The notes under the pieces were generated by a model. It was given only the letters and a program-made list of their open reading frames with translations, ran no database searches and was not told the origin of the DNA. Shown here piece after piece: positions 9,536 to 21,818 of a stretch of DNA of 64,000 nt. Each line of letters begins with the position of its first letter. Position 1 is the first letter of the stretch. A program made the translations under genes and the position numbers. The stretch lies in NCBI GenBank assembly GCA_947579665.1, contig CANPUZ010000060.1, positions 377,501 to 441,500 of the forward strand, given 5' to 3'. Source of the DNA: Sympetrum striolatum. Its lineage: Eukaryota; Arthropoda; Insecta; Odonata; Libellulidae.

Positions 9536-10826
9536 ATTTACTTCGCTTAGACACCGTAAATTTGGCTTAGACTCCACTTATTACGATTTTACTCCGCTTT
9601 ATTTGCTGAGAGTCCCTTCAATTAATATAGAGTCCGATCAATTCGCTTAGAGTCCGCTTTATTTGCTCAGAGCCCAATTAGCTCGAGTTGAAACAGCTTC
9701 TTTCGCTGAGAGTCCGCTTAATTCGCTTAGCCTGCAATTATCAGCTTCGTGACGGCTTATATCACATAGAAACCGCTTATTTCGCTAAGAGTCCAATAAG
9801 CTCGTTTAGAGTCCGTTTCCTTCGCTTAGAGTCCACGTCATTCGCTTGATTCAAATTATTTAAGTAAGTGAACTCTCATTTCGCTTAGATACCGCTTTAT
9901 TTGCTTAAATTCTTTTCTTTCACTTAGAGTCATTTTCTTTGCTAAGAGTCCGCTACATTCACTGACACTCTTTTTATTTCGCTAAGTTACCGCTTATTTC
10001 CTTTATAGTCCGCTTTATTCGTTTAGACTCCTATTATTTCGCTATGTGACAGCTTATTTCGATTAGACTCTGATATGCCTGCATTGAGTCCGATTCCTTC
10101 CCATAGAGACGGCTTAGCATGGATAGCCTTTGCTTAGAGACCGCTTAGTTTCTAAGAGACATCATAACTGGCTTTTAAAACGCTTTAAAACCGCTTTCAT
10201 TCCTATTAGTTTGGTCACAGAAAGAACTAATCGGAATTAACAGTTAGTTTAGGTTGGGTTAGGTTTGGTTGTGTCTGGTTGGGTTGGGTTGCTCAAAAAT
10301 CCATTTACCTCGCTTTGACACCGTTAATTTCGCTCATACTCCACTTATAACGCTTTTAGTCCACTTTATTTGCTCAGAGTCCCTTCAATAAATTTTTGAG
10401 TCCGCTAAATTCGCTTGGACTCCGATTATTTCGCTTAGTGACGGCTTATTTCGCTTAGAATCCGCTTTTTTCGCTAAAGGTCCACTAAGCTCGCTTTGAG
10501 TCCGCTTCTTTCGCTAAGAGTCTGCTTCATTCGCTTATACTCATTTTATTTCGCTTAGTGACCGCTTTTTTCCTTTAGAGTCCGCTTTATTCGCTTAGAC
10601 TCATATTATTTCGCTATATAACAGCACATTTCGGTTAGACTATGATATGCCCACATTGAATCCGATTACTTCCCATAGATACAGCTTAGCATGGATAGCC
10701 TTCGCTTAGAGACCGCTTAGTTTTTCTAGTGACAGCTTAACTCGCTTATAACACGCTTTGAAACCGATATTATTCCATTTAGTTCGGTCACAGAACGAAC
10801 TAATCGGAATTAACAGTTAGTTTAGG
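9536..10826 (+). repeat. A5 - spacer - B5
   Basis: A5 9536-10253, spacer 10254-10292, B5 10293-10826. Second copy of A4-B4. It differs by a few substitutions, such as CACTTATTACGA versus AATTAATACGA, CCTGCAATTATC versus CCTGCGATTATC and GCTTTCATTCC versus GCTTTTATTCC. Confidence 0.92.
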
Positions 10827-11450
10827 TTGGGTTAGTTTGGGTTGTGTCTGGTTGGGTTTGGTTGTTTAGGTTGGGTTGGGTTGGGATGTTTGGGTTGGGT
10901 TGGGTTCGGTTGAGATGGGTAGGGTTGGGTTGGGTTGGGTTGGGTTGGGTTGGGTTGGGTTGGGGTAGGTTGGGTTGGGATGGGTTGGGGTAGGTGTGGT
11001 TGGGTTGGGTTGGGTTGGGTTGGGTTGGGTAGGGTTGGGTTGGGAAGGGTTGGGTTGGGTTGGGTTGGGTTGGGTTGGGGTGGGTTGGGATTGGGTTGGG
11101 TTGGGTAGGTTTGGGATGGGTTGGGTTGGGTTGGGTTGGGGTGGGTTGGGTTGGGTTGGGGTGGGTTGGGTTGGGTTGGGTTGGGAAGGGTTGGGTTGGG
11201 TTGGGTAGGGTTGGGTTGGGTTGGGTTGGGTTGGGTTGGTTGGGCTAGGTTGGATTGGGTTGGGTTGGGTTAGGTTGGGTTGGGTTTGGTTAGGTTGGGT
11301 TGGGTTCGGTTGGGTAGGGTTGGGTTGGGTTGGTTTCGGCTGGGTTGGGTTGGGTTTGGGTGGGTTGGGTTGGGTTGGGTTGGGTTGGGTAGGGTTGGGT
11401 TGGGTTGGGTTGGGTTGGGTTTGGTTGGGTTTGGTTGGGTTGGGTCGGGT
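10827..11450 (+). repeat. Long TTGGG array between B5 and C6
   Basis: About 624 bp. The first ~200 bp match the arrays at 6455 and 8641 (TTGAGATGGGTAGGG, GTAGGTGTGG). It then continues with extra material (GGGAAGGG, GATTGGG, GGCTAGG) before GGGTCGGGTAATTAC, so it looks like a short array joined to a long one. Confidence 0.9.
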
Positions 11451-11833
11451 AATTACTTCGCTTAGACACCGTAAATTTCGCTAAGACTCCACTTATTGCG
11501 CTTTTAGTCCGCTTTATTTGCTGAGAGTCTGCTTCTTTCGCTTAGACTCATTTTATTTCGCTTAGTGACCGCTTTTTTCCTTTAGAGTCCGCTTTATTCG
11601 CTTAGACTCATATTATTTCGCTATATAACAGCACATTTCGCTTAGACTATGATATGCCCACATTGAATCCGATTTCTTCCAATCGATACAGCTTGGCATG
11701 GATAGCCTTCGCTTAGAGACCGCTTAGTTTTTCTAGTGACAGCTTTACTCAATTATAACACGCTTTGAAACCGCTTTTATTCCAATTAGTTCGGTCACAG
11801 AACGAACTAATCGGAATTAACAGTTATTTTAGG
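11451..11833 (+). repeat. Satellite unit C6
   Basis: First of the C subtype that starts AATTACTTCGC (C6 to C9). Markers are CTTATTGCGC, CCAATCGATACAGC and AACAGTTATTTTAGG. Confidence 0.91.
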
Positions 11834-12098
11834 TTGGGTTAGTTTGGGTTGTGTCTGGTTGGGTTTGGTTGTTTGGGTTGGGTTGGGATGGGTTGGGTTG
11901 GGTTGGGTTGGGTTGGGATGGGTTGGGTTTGGTTGGGTTTGGTTGGGTTGGTTTTGGGTTTGGTTGGGTTGGGTTGGGGTAGGTGGGTTGGGTTGGGTAG
12001 GGTTGGGTTGGGTTGGGTTGGGTTGGGTTGGGTTGGGTTGGGTTGGTTTGTGTTGTGTTGGGTTGGGTTAGGTTGGGTTGGGTTGGGTTGGGTTGGGT
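11834..12098 (+). repeat. TTGGG array between C6 and A6
   Basis: About 265 bp. The GGGATGTTTGGG element of the header is missing; contains GGTTTTGGG, GTAGGTGGG and TTTGTGTTGTGTTGGG. Confidence 0.92.
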
Positions 12099-13389
12099 AT
12101 TTACTTCGCTTAGACACCGTAAATTTGGCTTAGACTCCACTTATTACGATTTTAGTCCGCTTTATTTGCTGAGAGTCCCTTCAATTAATAAAGAGTCCGA
12201 TCAATTCGCTTAGAGTCCGCTTTATTTGCTCAGAGCCCAATTAGCTCGAGTTGAAACAGCTTCTTTCGCTGAGAGTCCGCTTAATTCGCTTAGCCTGCGA
12301 TTATCAGCTTCGTGACGGCTTATATCACATAGAAACCGCTTATTTCGCTAAGAGTCCAATAAGCTCGCTTAGAGTCCGTTTCCTTCGCTTAGAGTCCACT
12401 TCATTCGCTTGATTCAAATTATTTAAGTAAGTGAACTCTCATTTCGCTTAGATACCGCTTCATTTGCTTAAATTCTTTTCTTTCACTTAAAGTCATTTTC
12501 TTTGCTAAGAGTCCGCTACATTCGCTTAGACTCTTTTTATTTCGCTTAGTGACCGCTTATTTCCTTTATATTCCGCTTTATTCGTTTAGACTCCTATTAT
12601 TTCGCTATGTGACATCTTATTTCGCTTAGACTCTGATATGCCAGCATTGAGTCCGATTACTTCCCATAGAGACGGCTTAGCATGGATAGCCTTTGCTTAG
12701 AGACCGCTTAGTTTCTAAGAGACACCTAAACTCGCTTTTAAAACGCTTTAAAACCACTTTTATTCCTATTGGTTCGGTCACAGAAAGAAGTAATCGGAAT
12801 TAACAGTTAGTTTAGGTTGGGTTAGGTTTGGTTGTGTCTGGTTGGGTTGGGTTGCTTAGAAATCCATTTACCTCGCTTTGACACCGTTAATTTCGCTCAT
12901 ACTCCACTTATAACGCTTTTAGTCCACTTTATTTGCTCAGAGTCCCTTCAATAAATTTTTGAGTCCGTTTAATTCGCTTGCACTCCGATTATTTCGCTTA
13001 GTGACGGCTTATTTCGCTTAGAATCCGCTTTTTTTGCTAAAGGTCCACTAAGCTCGCTTTGAGTCCGCTTCTTTCGCTAAGAGTCTGCTTCATTCGCTTA
13101 TCTTCATTTTATTTCGCTTAGTGACCGCTTTTTTCCTTTAGAGTCCGCTTTATTCGCTTAGACTCATATTATTTCGCTATATAACAGCACATTTCGGTTA
13201 GACTATGATATGCCCACATTGAATCCGATTACTTCCCATAGCTACAGCTTGTCATGGATAGCCTTCGCTTAGAGACCGCTTAGTTTTTCTAGTGACAGCT
13301 TAACTCGCTTATAACACGCTTTGAAAACGATATTATTCCATTTAGTTCGGTCACATAACGAACTAATAGGAATTAACAGTTAGTTTAGG
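12099..13389 (+). repeat. A6 - spacer - B6
   Basis: A6 12099-12816, spacer 12817-12855, B6 12856-13389. A6 subtype (shared with A13, A16, A19): TTAAAGTCATT and GACATCTTATTTCGC. B6 subtype (shared with B12, B15, B17): GTTTAATTCGCTTGCACTCC, CATAGCTACAGC and CACATAACGAAC in the hairpin loop. Confidence 0.91.
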
Positions 13390-14177
13390 TTGGGTTAGTT
13401 TGGGTTGTGTCTGGTTGGGTTTGGTAGTTTGGGTTGGGTTGGGTTGGGATGTTTGGGTTGGGTTGGGTTAGGTTGGGATGGGTAGGGTTGGGTTGGGTTG
13501 GGTTGGGTTGGGTTGGGGTAGGTTGGGTTGGGTTGGGGTAGGTTGGGTTGGGTTGGGTTTGGTAGGGTTGGGTTGGGAAGGGTTGGGTTGGGTTGGGTTG
13601 GGGTGGGTTGGGTTGGGTTGGCTTGGGTAGGTTTGGGTTGGGTTGGGTTGGGTTGGGTTGGGATGTTTGGGTTGGGTTGGGTTGGGTTGGGATGGGTAGG
13701 GTTGGGTTGGGTTGGGTTGGGTTGGGTTGGGTTGGGTTGGGGTAGGTTGGGTTGGGTTGGGTTGGGGTAGGTTGGGTTGGGTTGGGTTTGGTAGGGTTGG
13801 TTTGGGAAGGGTTGGGTTGGGTTGGGTTGGGGTGGGTTGGGTTGGGTTGGGTTGGGTTGGGTTGGGTTGGGGTGGGTTGGGTTGGGTTGGGTTGGGGTGG
13901 GTTGGGTTGGGTTGGGTAGGGTTGGGTTGGGTTGGGTTGGGTTGGGTTGGGTTGGGTTGGGGTAGGTTGGGTTTGGTTGGGTTGGGTTAGGTTGGGTTGG
14001 GTTTGGTTAGGTTGGGTTGGGTTGGGTTGGGTAGGGTTGGGTTGGGTTGGGTTGGGTTGGGTTGGGTTGGGGTGGGTTGGGTTGGGTTGGGTTGGATTGG
14101 GTAGGGTTGGGTTGGGTTGGGTTGGGTTGGGTTGGGTTGGGTTGGGTTTGGTTGGGTTTGGTTGGGTTGGGTTGGGT
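13390..14177 (+). repeat. Long TTGGG array between B6 and C7
   Basis: About 788 bp. It has a second GGGATGTTTGGG header element near 13670, about 220 bp after the first, followed by the same variant series (GATGGGTAGGG, GGGGTAGG twice, GGTTTGGTAGGG, GGGAAGGG). This indicates an internal tandem duplication of the array start. Confidence 0.92.
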
Positions 14178-14560
14178 AATTACTTCGCTTAGACACCGTA
14201 AATTTCGCTTAGACTCCACTTATTACGCTTTTAGTCCGCTTTATTTGCTGAGAGTCTGCTTCTTTCGCTTAGACTCATTTTATTTTGCTTAGTGACCGCT
14301 TTTTTCCTTTAGAGTCCGCTTTATTCGCTTAGACTCATATTATTTCGCTATATAACAGCACATTTCGCTTAGACTATGATATGCCCACATTGAATCCGAT
14401 TTCTTCCCATCGATACAGCTTGGCATGGATAGCCTTCGCTTAGAGACCGCTTAGTTTTTCTAGTGACAGCTTAACTCAATTATAACACGCTTTGAAACCG
14501 CTTTTATTCCAATTAGTTCGGTCACAGAACGAACTAATCGGAATTAACAGTTAGTTTAGG
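14178..14560 (+). repeat. Satellite unit C7
   Basis: C unit of the AATTACTTCGC subtype, with TTATTTTGCTTAGTGACC and CCCATCGATACAGC. Confidence 0.92.
14512..14538. repeat. Terminal inverted repeat of C-class unit
   Basis: Perfect 9-bp stem ATTAGTTCG / CGAACTAAT with 9-nt loop GTCACAGAA, 22 bp before the array. This is the fullest form of the element; most C units carry it. Confidence 0.88.
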
Positions 14561-14869
14561 TTGGGTTAGTTTGGGTTGTGTCTGGTTGGGTTTGGTTGTT
14601 TGGGTTGGGTTGGGTTAGGTTGGGATGTTTGGGTTGGGTTGGGTTGGGTTGGGTTGGGTAGGGTTGGGTTGGGATGGGTTGGGTTGGGTTTGGTTGGGTT
14701 GGGTTGGGTTAGGTTTGGTTGGGTTGGGGTAGGTTGGGTTGGGTTGGGTAGGGTTGTGTTGGGTTAGGTAGGGTTGGGTTGGGTTGGGTTGGGTTGGGTT
14801 GGGTTGGGTTGGTTTGTGTTGGGTATGGTTGGGTTGGGTTAGGTTGGGTTGGGTTGGGTTGGGTTGGGT
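14561..14869 (+). repeat. TTGGG array between C7 and A7
   Basis: About 309 bp; a relative of the array at 1-329, sharing GGTTAGGTTTGG, GGGTATGG and the order of TAGGG variants. Confidence 0.93.
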
Positions 14870-16160
14870 ATTTACTTCGCTTAGACACCGTAAATTTGGC
14901 TTAGACTCCACTTATTACGATTTTAGTCCGCTTTATTTGCTGAGAGTCCCTTCAATTAATATAGAGTCCGATCAATTCGCTTAGAGTCCGCTTTATTTGC
15001 TCAGAGCCCAATTAGCTCGAGTTGAAACAGCTTCTTTCGCTGAGAGACCGCTTAATTCGCTTAGCCTCCGATTATCAGCTTCGTGACGGCTTATATCACA
15101 TAGAAACCGCTTATTTCGCTAAGAGTGCAATAAGCTCGCTTAAAGTCCGTTTCCTTCGCTTAGAGTCCACTTCATTCGCATGATTCAAATTATTTAAGTA
15201 AGTGAACTCTCATTTCGCTTAGATACCGCGTTATATGCTTAAATTCTTTTCTTTCACTTAGAGTCATTTTCTTTGCTAAGAGTCCGCTACATTCGCTTAG
15301 ACTCTTTTTATTTCGCTTAGTGACCGCTTATTTCCTTTATAGTCCGCTTTATTCGTTTAGACTCCTATTATTTCGCTATGTGACAGCTTATTTCGCTTAG
15401 ACTCTGATATGCCAGCATTGAGTCCGATTACTTCCCATAGAGACGGCTTAGCATGGATAGCCTTTGCTTAGAGACCGCTTAGTTTCTAATAGAAACCTTA
15501 ACTCGCTTTTAAAACGCTTTAAAACCACTTTTATTCCTATTAGTTCGGTCACAGAAAGAACTAATCGGAATTAACAGTTAGTTTAGGTTGGGTTACGTTT
15601 GGTTGTGTCTGGTTGGGTTGGGTTGCTTATAAATCCATTTACCTCGCTTTGACACCGTTAATTTCGCTCATACTCCACTTATAACGCTTTTAGTCCACTA
15701 TATTTGCTCAGAGTCCCTTCAATAAATTTTTGAGTCCGCTAAATTCACTTGGACTCCGATTATTTCGCCTAGTGACGGATTATTTCGCTTAGAATCCGCT
15801 TTTTTCGCTAAAGGTCCACTAAGCTCGCTTTGAGTCCGCTTTTTTCGCTAAGAGTCTGCTTCATTCGCTTATACTCATTTTGTTTCGCTTGGTGACCGCT
15901 TTTTTCCTTTGGAGTCCGCTTTATTCGCTTAGACTCATATTATTTCGCTATATAACAGCACATTTCGGTTAGACTATGATATGCCCACATTGAATCAGAT
16001 TACTTACCATAGATACAGCTTTGCATGGATAGCCTTCGCTTAGAGACCACTTAGTTTTTCTAGTGACAGCACAACTCGCTTATAACACGCTTTGAAACCG
16101 ATATTATTCCATTTGGTTCGGTCATAGAACGAACTAATCGGAATTAACAGTTAGTTTAGG
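14870..16160 (+). repeat. A7 - spacer - B7
   Basis: A7 14870-15587, spacer 15588-15626 (with TTACG), B7 15627-16160. A7 is A1-like (CGCGTTATATGC, GAGAGACCGC) with TTTCTAATAGAAACC. B7 carries CGCTTGGTGACC, AGCTTTGCATGG, AGCACAACTCGC and ATTTGGTTCGGTCATAG. Confidence 0.91.
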
Positions 16161-17104
16161 TTGGGTTAGTTTGGGTTGTGTCTGGTTGGGTTTGGTTGTT
16201 TGGGTTGGGTTGGGTTGGGATGTTTGGGTTGGGTTTGGTTGGGTTGGGTTGGGTAGGGTTGGGCTGGGTTGGGTTGGGTTGGGTTGGGTTATGTTGGGTT
16301 GGGTTGGGTTGGGTTGGGTAGGGTTGAGTGGGGTTGGGTTGGGTTGGGTTGGGTTTGGTTGGGTTGGGTTGGAGTGGGTTGGTTTGGGTTGGGTAGGTTT
16401 TGGTTGGGTTGGGTTGGGTTGGGGTGGGTTGGGTTGGGTTGGGTTGGGTTGGGGTGGGTTGGGTTGGGTTGGGTAGGGTTGGGTTGGGTTGGGTTGGGTT
16501 GGGTTGGGTTGGGGTAGGTTGGGTTGGGTTGGGTTTGGTTAGGTTGGGTTGGATTGGGTTGGGTAGGGTTAGGTTGGGTTGGGTTGGGTTGGGTTGGGTT
16601 GGGTTGGGTTGGGTTGGGATGGGTTGGGTTGGGTTGGGTTGGGTTGAATAGGGTTGGGTTGGGTAGGGTTGGGTTGGGTTGGGTTGGGTTGGGTTGGGTT
16701 GGGTTGGGTTGGGTTGGGTTGGGTTGGGTTGGGTTTGGTAGGGTTGGTTTGGGATGGGTTCGGTTGGGTTGGGTTGGGGTGGGTTGGGTTGGGTTGGGTT
16801 GGGTTGGGGTGGGTTGGGTTGGGTTGGGTTGGGGTGGGTTGGGTTGGGTTGGGTAGGGTTGGGTTGGGTTGGGTTGGGTTGGGTTGGGGTAGGTTGGGTT
16901 GGGTTGGGTTGGGTTAGGTTGGGTTGGGTTTGGTTAGGTTGGGTTGGGTTGGGTTGGGTAGGGTTGGGTTGGGTTGGGTTGGGTTGGGTTGGGTTGGGTT
17001 GGGGTGGGTTGGGTTGGGTTGGGTTGGATTGGGTAGGGTTGGGTTGGGTTGGGTTGGGTTGGGTTGGGTTGGGTTTGGTTGGGTTTGGTTGGGTTGGGTT
17101 GGGT
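16161..17104 (+). repeat. Long TTGGG array between B7 and C8
   Basis: About 944 bp. Contains TTATGTTGGG, GAGTGGGG, GGAGTGGG, GTAGGTTTTGG and TTGAATAGGG. The distal ~350 bp (TTAGG, GGGTTTGGTTAGG, GGATTGGGTAGGG) resemble the distal part of 13390-14177. Confidence 0.92.
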
Positions 17105-17487
17105 AATTACTTCGCTTAGACACAGTAAATTTCGCTTAGACTCCACTTATTACGCTTTTAGTCCGCTTTATTTGCTGAGAGTATGCTTCTTTCGCTTAGA
17201 CTCATTTTATTTTGCTTAGTGACCGCTTTTTTCCGTTAGAGTCCGCTTTATTCGCTTAGACTCATATTATTTCGCTATATAACAGCACATTTCGCTTAGA
17301 CTATGATATGCCCACATTGAATCCGATTTCTTCCCATCGATACAGCTTGGCATGGATAGCCTTCGCTTAGAGACCGCTTAGTTTTTCTAGTGACAGCTTA
17401 ACTCAATTATAACACGCTTTGAAACCGCTTTTATTCCAATTAGTTCGGTCACAGAACGAACTAATCGGAATTAATAGTTAGTTTAGG
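17105..17487 (+). repeat. Satellite unit C8
   Basis: C7-like unit with private CACAGTAAATTTCGC, GAGAGTATGC, TTTTTCCGTTAG and GAATTAATAG. Confidence 0.91.
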
Positions 17488-17801
17488 TTGGGTTAGTTTG
17501 GGTTGTGTCTGGTTGGGTTTGGTTGTTTGGGTTGGGTTGGGTTAGGTTGGGATGTTTGGGTTGGGTTGCGTTGGGTTGGGTTGGGTTGGGTAGGGTTGGG
17601 TTGGGATGGGTTGGGTTGGGTTTGGTTGGGTTGGGTTGGGTTAGGTTTGGTTGGGTTGGGGTAGGTTGGGTTGGGTTGGGTAGGGTTGGGTTGGGTTGGG
17701 TAGGGTTGGGTTGGGTTGGGTTGGGTTGGGTTGGGTTGGTTTGTGTTGGGTATGGTTGGGTTGGGTTAGGTTGGGTTGGGTTGGGTTGGGTTGGGTTGGG
17801 T
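17488..17801 (+). repeat. TTGGG array between C8 and A8
   Basis: About 314 bp; same family as 14561-14869, with a GGGTTGCGTTGGG variant. Confidence 0.93.
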
Positions 17802-19092
17802 ATTTACTTCGCTTAGACACCGTAAATTTGGCTTAGACTCCACTTATTACGATTTTAGTCCGCTTTATTTGCTGAGAGTCCCTTCAATTAATATAGAGTC
17901 CGATCAATTCGCTTAGAGTCCGCTTTATTTGCTCAGAGCCCAATTAGCTCGAGTTGAAACAGCTTCTTTCGCTGAGAGACCGCTTAATTCGCTTAGCCTG
18001 CGATTATCACCTTCGTGACGTCTTATATCACATAAAAACCGCTTATTTCGCTAAGAGTCCAATAAGCTCGCTTAGAGTCCGTTTCCTTCGCTTAGAGTCC
18101 ACTTCATTCGCTTGATTCAAATTATTTAAGTAAGTGAACTCTCATTTCGCGTAGATACCGCTTTATTTGTTTAAATTCTTTTCTTTTACTTAGAGTCATT
18201 TTCTTTGCTAAGAGTCCGCTACATTCGCTTAGACAATTTTTATTTCGCTTAGTGACCGCTTATTTCCTTTATAGTCCGCTTTATTCGTTTATACTCCTGT
18301 TATTTCGCTATGTGACAGCTTATTTCGCTTAGACTCTGATATGCCAGCATTGAGTCCGATTACTTCCCATAGAGACGGCTTAGTATGGATAGCCTTTGCT
18401 TAGAGACCGCTTAGTTTCTAAGAGACATCATAACTCGCTTTTAAAACGCTTTAAAACCGCTTTTATTCCTATTAGTTCGGTCACAGAAAGAACTAATCGG
18501 AATTAACAGTTAGTTTAGGTTGGGTTAGGTTTGGTTGTGTCTGGTTGGGTTGGGTTGCTTAAAAATCCATTTACCTCGCTTTGACACCGTTAATTTCGCT
18601 CATACTCCACTTATAACGCTTTTAGTCCAATTTATTTGCTCAGAGTCCCTTCAATAAATTTTTGAGTCCGCTTAATTCGCTTGGACTCCGATTATTTCGC
18701 TTAGTGACGGCTTATTTCGCTTAGAATCCGCTTTTTTCGCTAAAGGTCCACTAAGCTCGCTTTGAGTCCGCTTCTTTCGCTAAGAGTCTGCTTCATTCGC
18801 TTATCTTCATTTTATTTCGCTTAGTGACCGCTTTTTTCCTTTAGAGTCCGCTTTATTCGCTTAGACTCATATTATTTCGCTATATAACAGCACATTTTGG
18901 TTAGACTATGATATGCCCACATTGAATCCGATTACTTACCATAGATACAGCGTGGCATGGATAGCCTTTGCTTAGAGACCGCTTAGTTTTTCTAGTGACA
19001 GCTTAACTCGCTTATAACACGCTTTGAAACCGATATTATTCCATTTAGTTCGGTCACAGAACGAACTAATCGGAATTAACAGTTAGTTTAGG
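17802..19092 (+). repeat. A8 - spacer - B8
   Basis: A8 17802-18519, spacer 18520-18558, B8 18559-19092. A8 mixes subtypes: GAGAGACCGC as in A1 and A7, but GTGACGTCTTATATC and CGCGTAGATACC as in A10, A18 and A21, which suggests conversion or recombination inside the unit. B8 has CACATTTTGGTTAG and CAGCGTGGCATGG. Confidence 0.9.
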
Positions 19093-19830
19093 TTGGGTTA
19101 GTTTGGGTTGTGTCTGGTTGGGTTTGGTTGTTTGGGTTGGGTTGGGTTGGTATGTTTGGGTTGGGTTGGGTTGGGTTGGGTTGGGGTGGGTTGGGGTAGG
19201 TTGGGTTGGGTTGGGTTGGGTTGGGTTGGGTAGGGTTGGGTTGGGTTGGGTTGGGTTGGGTTGGGGTGGGTCGGGTTGGGTTGGGTTGGGTTTGGTTGGG
19301 TAGGTTTGGGTTGGGATGGGTTGGGGTGGGTTGGGTTGGGTTGGGTTGGGTTGGGAGGTTTGGGTTGGGTTGGGTTGGGTTGGGATGGGTAGGGTTGGGT
19401 TGGGTTGGGTTGGGTTGGGTTGGGTTGGGGTAGGTTGGGTTGGGTTGGGTTGGGGTAGGTTGGGTTGGGTTGGGTTTGGTAGGGTTGGTTTGGGAAGGGT
19501 TGGGTTGGGTTGGGTTGGGGTGGGTTGAGTTAGGTTGGGTTGGGTTGGGTTGGGTTGGGTTGGGTTGGGTTGGGTTGGGGTGGGTTGGGTTGGGTAGGGT
19601 TGGGTTGGGTTGGGTTGGGGTAGGTTGGGTTGGGTTGGGTAGGGTTAGGTTGGGTTGGGTTTGGTTAGGTTGGGTTGGGTTGGGTTGGGTAGGGTTGGGT
19701 TGGGTTGGGTTGGGTTGGGTTGGGTTGGGTTGGGGTGGGTTGGGTTGGGTTGGATTGGGTAGGGTTGGGTTGGGTTGGGTTGGGTTGGGTTGGGTTGGGT
19801 TTGGTTGGGTTTGGTTGGGTTGGGTTGGGT
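19093..19830 (+). repeat. Long TTGGG array between B8 and C9
   Basis: About 738 bp, with TTGGTATGTTTGGG in the header and an internal header-like GGGAGGTTTGGG near 19350. The part from ~19380 to the end parallels 13690-14177. Confidence 0.92.
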
Positions 19831-20213
19831 AATTACTTCGCTTAGACACCGTAAATTTCGCTTAGACTCCACTTATTACGCTTTTAGTCCGCTTTATTTG
19901 CTGAGAGTCTGCTTCTTTCGCTTAGACTCATTTTATTTTGCTTAGTGACCGCTTTTTTCCTTTAGAGTCCGCTTTATTCGCTTAGACTCATATTATTTCG
20001 CTATATAACAGCACATTTCGCTTAGACTATGATATGCCCACATTGAATCCGATTTCTTCCCATCGATACAGCTTGGCATGGATAGCCTTCGCTTAGAGAC
20101 CGCTTAGTTTTTCTAGTGACAGCTTAACTCAATTATAACACGCTTTGAAACCGCTTTTATTCCAATTAGTTCGGTCACAGAACGAACTAATCGGAATTAA
20201 CAGTTAGTTTAGG
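19831..20213 (+). repeat. Satellite unit C9
   Basis: C7-like (AATTACTTCGC, TTTTGCTTAGTGACC, CCCATCGATACAGC); close to identical to C7 by eye. Confidence 0.92.
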
Positions 20214-20527
20214 TTGGGTTAGTTTGGGTTGTGTCTGGTTGGGTTTGGTTGTTTGGGTTGGGTTGGGTTAGGTTGGGATGTTTGGGTTGGGTTGGGTTGG
20301 GTTGGGTTGGGTAGGGTTGGGTTGGGATGGGTTGGGTTGGGTTTGGTTGGGTTGGGTTGGGTTAGGTTTGGTTGGGTTGGGGTAGGTTGGGTTGGGTTGG
20401 GTAGGGTTGGGTTGGGTTGGGTAGGGTTGGGTTGGGTTGGGTTGGGTTGGGTTGGGTTGGTTTGTGTTGGGTATGGTTGGGTTGGGTTAGGTTGGGTTGG
20501 GATGGGTTGGGTTGGGTTGGGTTGGGT
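20214..20527 (+). repeat. TTGGG array between C9 and A9
   Basis: About 314 bp; same variant order as 17488-17801, with one GGGATGGG change near the right end. Confidence 0.93.
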
Positions 20528-21818
20528 ATTTACTTCGCTTAGACACCGTAAATTTGGCTTAGACTCCACTTATTACGATTTTAGTCCGCTTTATTTGCTG
20601 AGAGTCCCTTCAATTAATATAGAGTCCGATCAATTCGCTTAGAGTCCGCTTTATTTGCTCAGAGCCCAATTAGCTCGAGTTGAAACAGCTTCTTTCGCTG
20701 AGAGACCGCTTAATTCGCTTAGCCTCCGATTATCAGCTTCGTGACGGCTTATATCACATAAAAACCGCTTATTTCGCTAAGAGTGCAATAAGCTCGCTTA
20801 AAGTCCGTTTCCTTCGCTTAGAGTCCACTTCATTCGCATGATTCAAATTATTTAAGTAAGTGAACTCTCATTTCGCTTAGATACCGCGTTATATGCTTAA
20901 ATTCTTTTCTTTCACTTAGAGTCATTTTCTTTGCTAAGAGTCCGCTACATTCGCTTAGACTCTTTTTATTTCGCTTAGTGACCGCTTATTTCCTTTATAG
21001 TCCGCTTTATTCGTTTAGACTCCTATTATTTCGCTATGTGACAGCTTATTTCGCTTAGACTCTGATATGCCAGCATTGAGTCCGATTACTTCCCATAGAG
21101 ACGGCTTAGCATGGATAGCCTTTGCTTAGAGACCGCTTAGTTTCTAATAGAAACCTTAACTCGCTTTTAAAACGCTTTAAAACCACTTTTATTCCTATTA
21201 GTTCGGTCACAGAAAGAACTAATCGGAATTAACAGTTAGTTTAGGTTGGGTTACGTTTGGTTGTGTCTGGTTGGGTTGGGTTGCTTATAAATCCATTTAC
21301 CTCGCTTTGACACCGTTAATTTCGCTCATACTCCACTTATAACGCTTTTAGTCCACTATATTTGCTCAGAGTCCCTTCAATAAATTTTTGAGTCCGCTAA
21401 ATTCACTTGGACTACGATTATTTCGCTTAGTGACGGATTATTTCGCTTAGAATCCGCTTTTTTCGCTAAAGGTCCACTTAGCTCGCTTTGAGTCCGCTTC
21501 TTTCGCTAAGAGTCTGCTTCATTCGCTTATACTCATTTTGTTTCGCTTGGTGACCGCTTTTTTCCTTTAGAGTCCGCTTTATTCGCTTAGACTCATATTA
21601 TTTCGCTATATAACAGCACATTTCGGTTAGACTATGATATGCCCACATTGAATCCGATTACTTACCATAGATACAGCTTTGCATGGATAGCCTTCGCTTA
21701 GAGACCACTTAGTTTTTCTAGTGACAGCACAACTCGCTTATAACACGCTTTGAAACCGATATTATTCCATTTGGTTCGGTCACAGAACGAACTAATCGGA
21801 ATTAACAGTTAGTTTAGG
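20528..21818 (+). repeat. A9 - spacer - B9
   Basis: A9 20528-21245, spacer 21246-21284, B9 21285-21818. Close relatives of A7 and B7 (CGCGTTATATGC, TTTCTAATAGAAACC, CGCTTGGTGACC, AGCACAACTCGC). They start the macro-repeat that leads to the first transposon. Confidence 0.91.
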
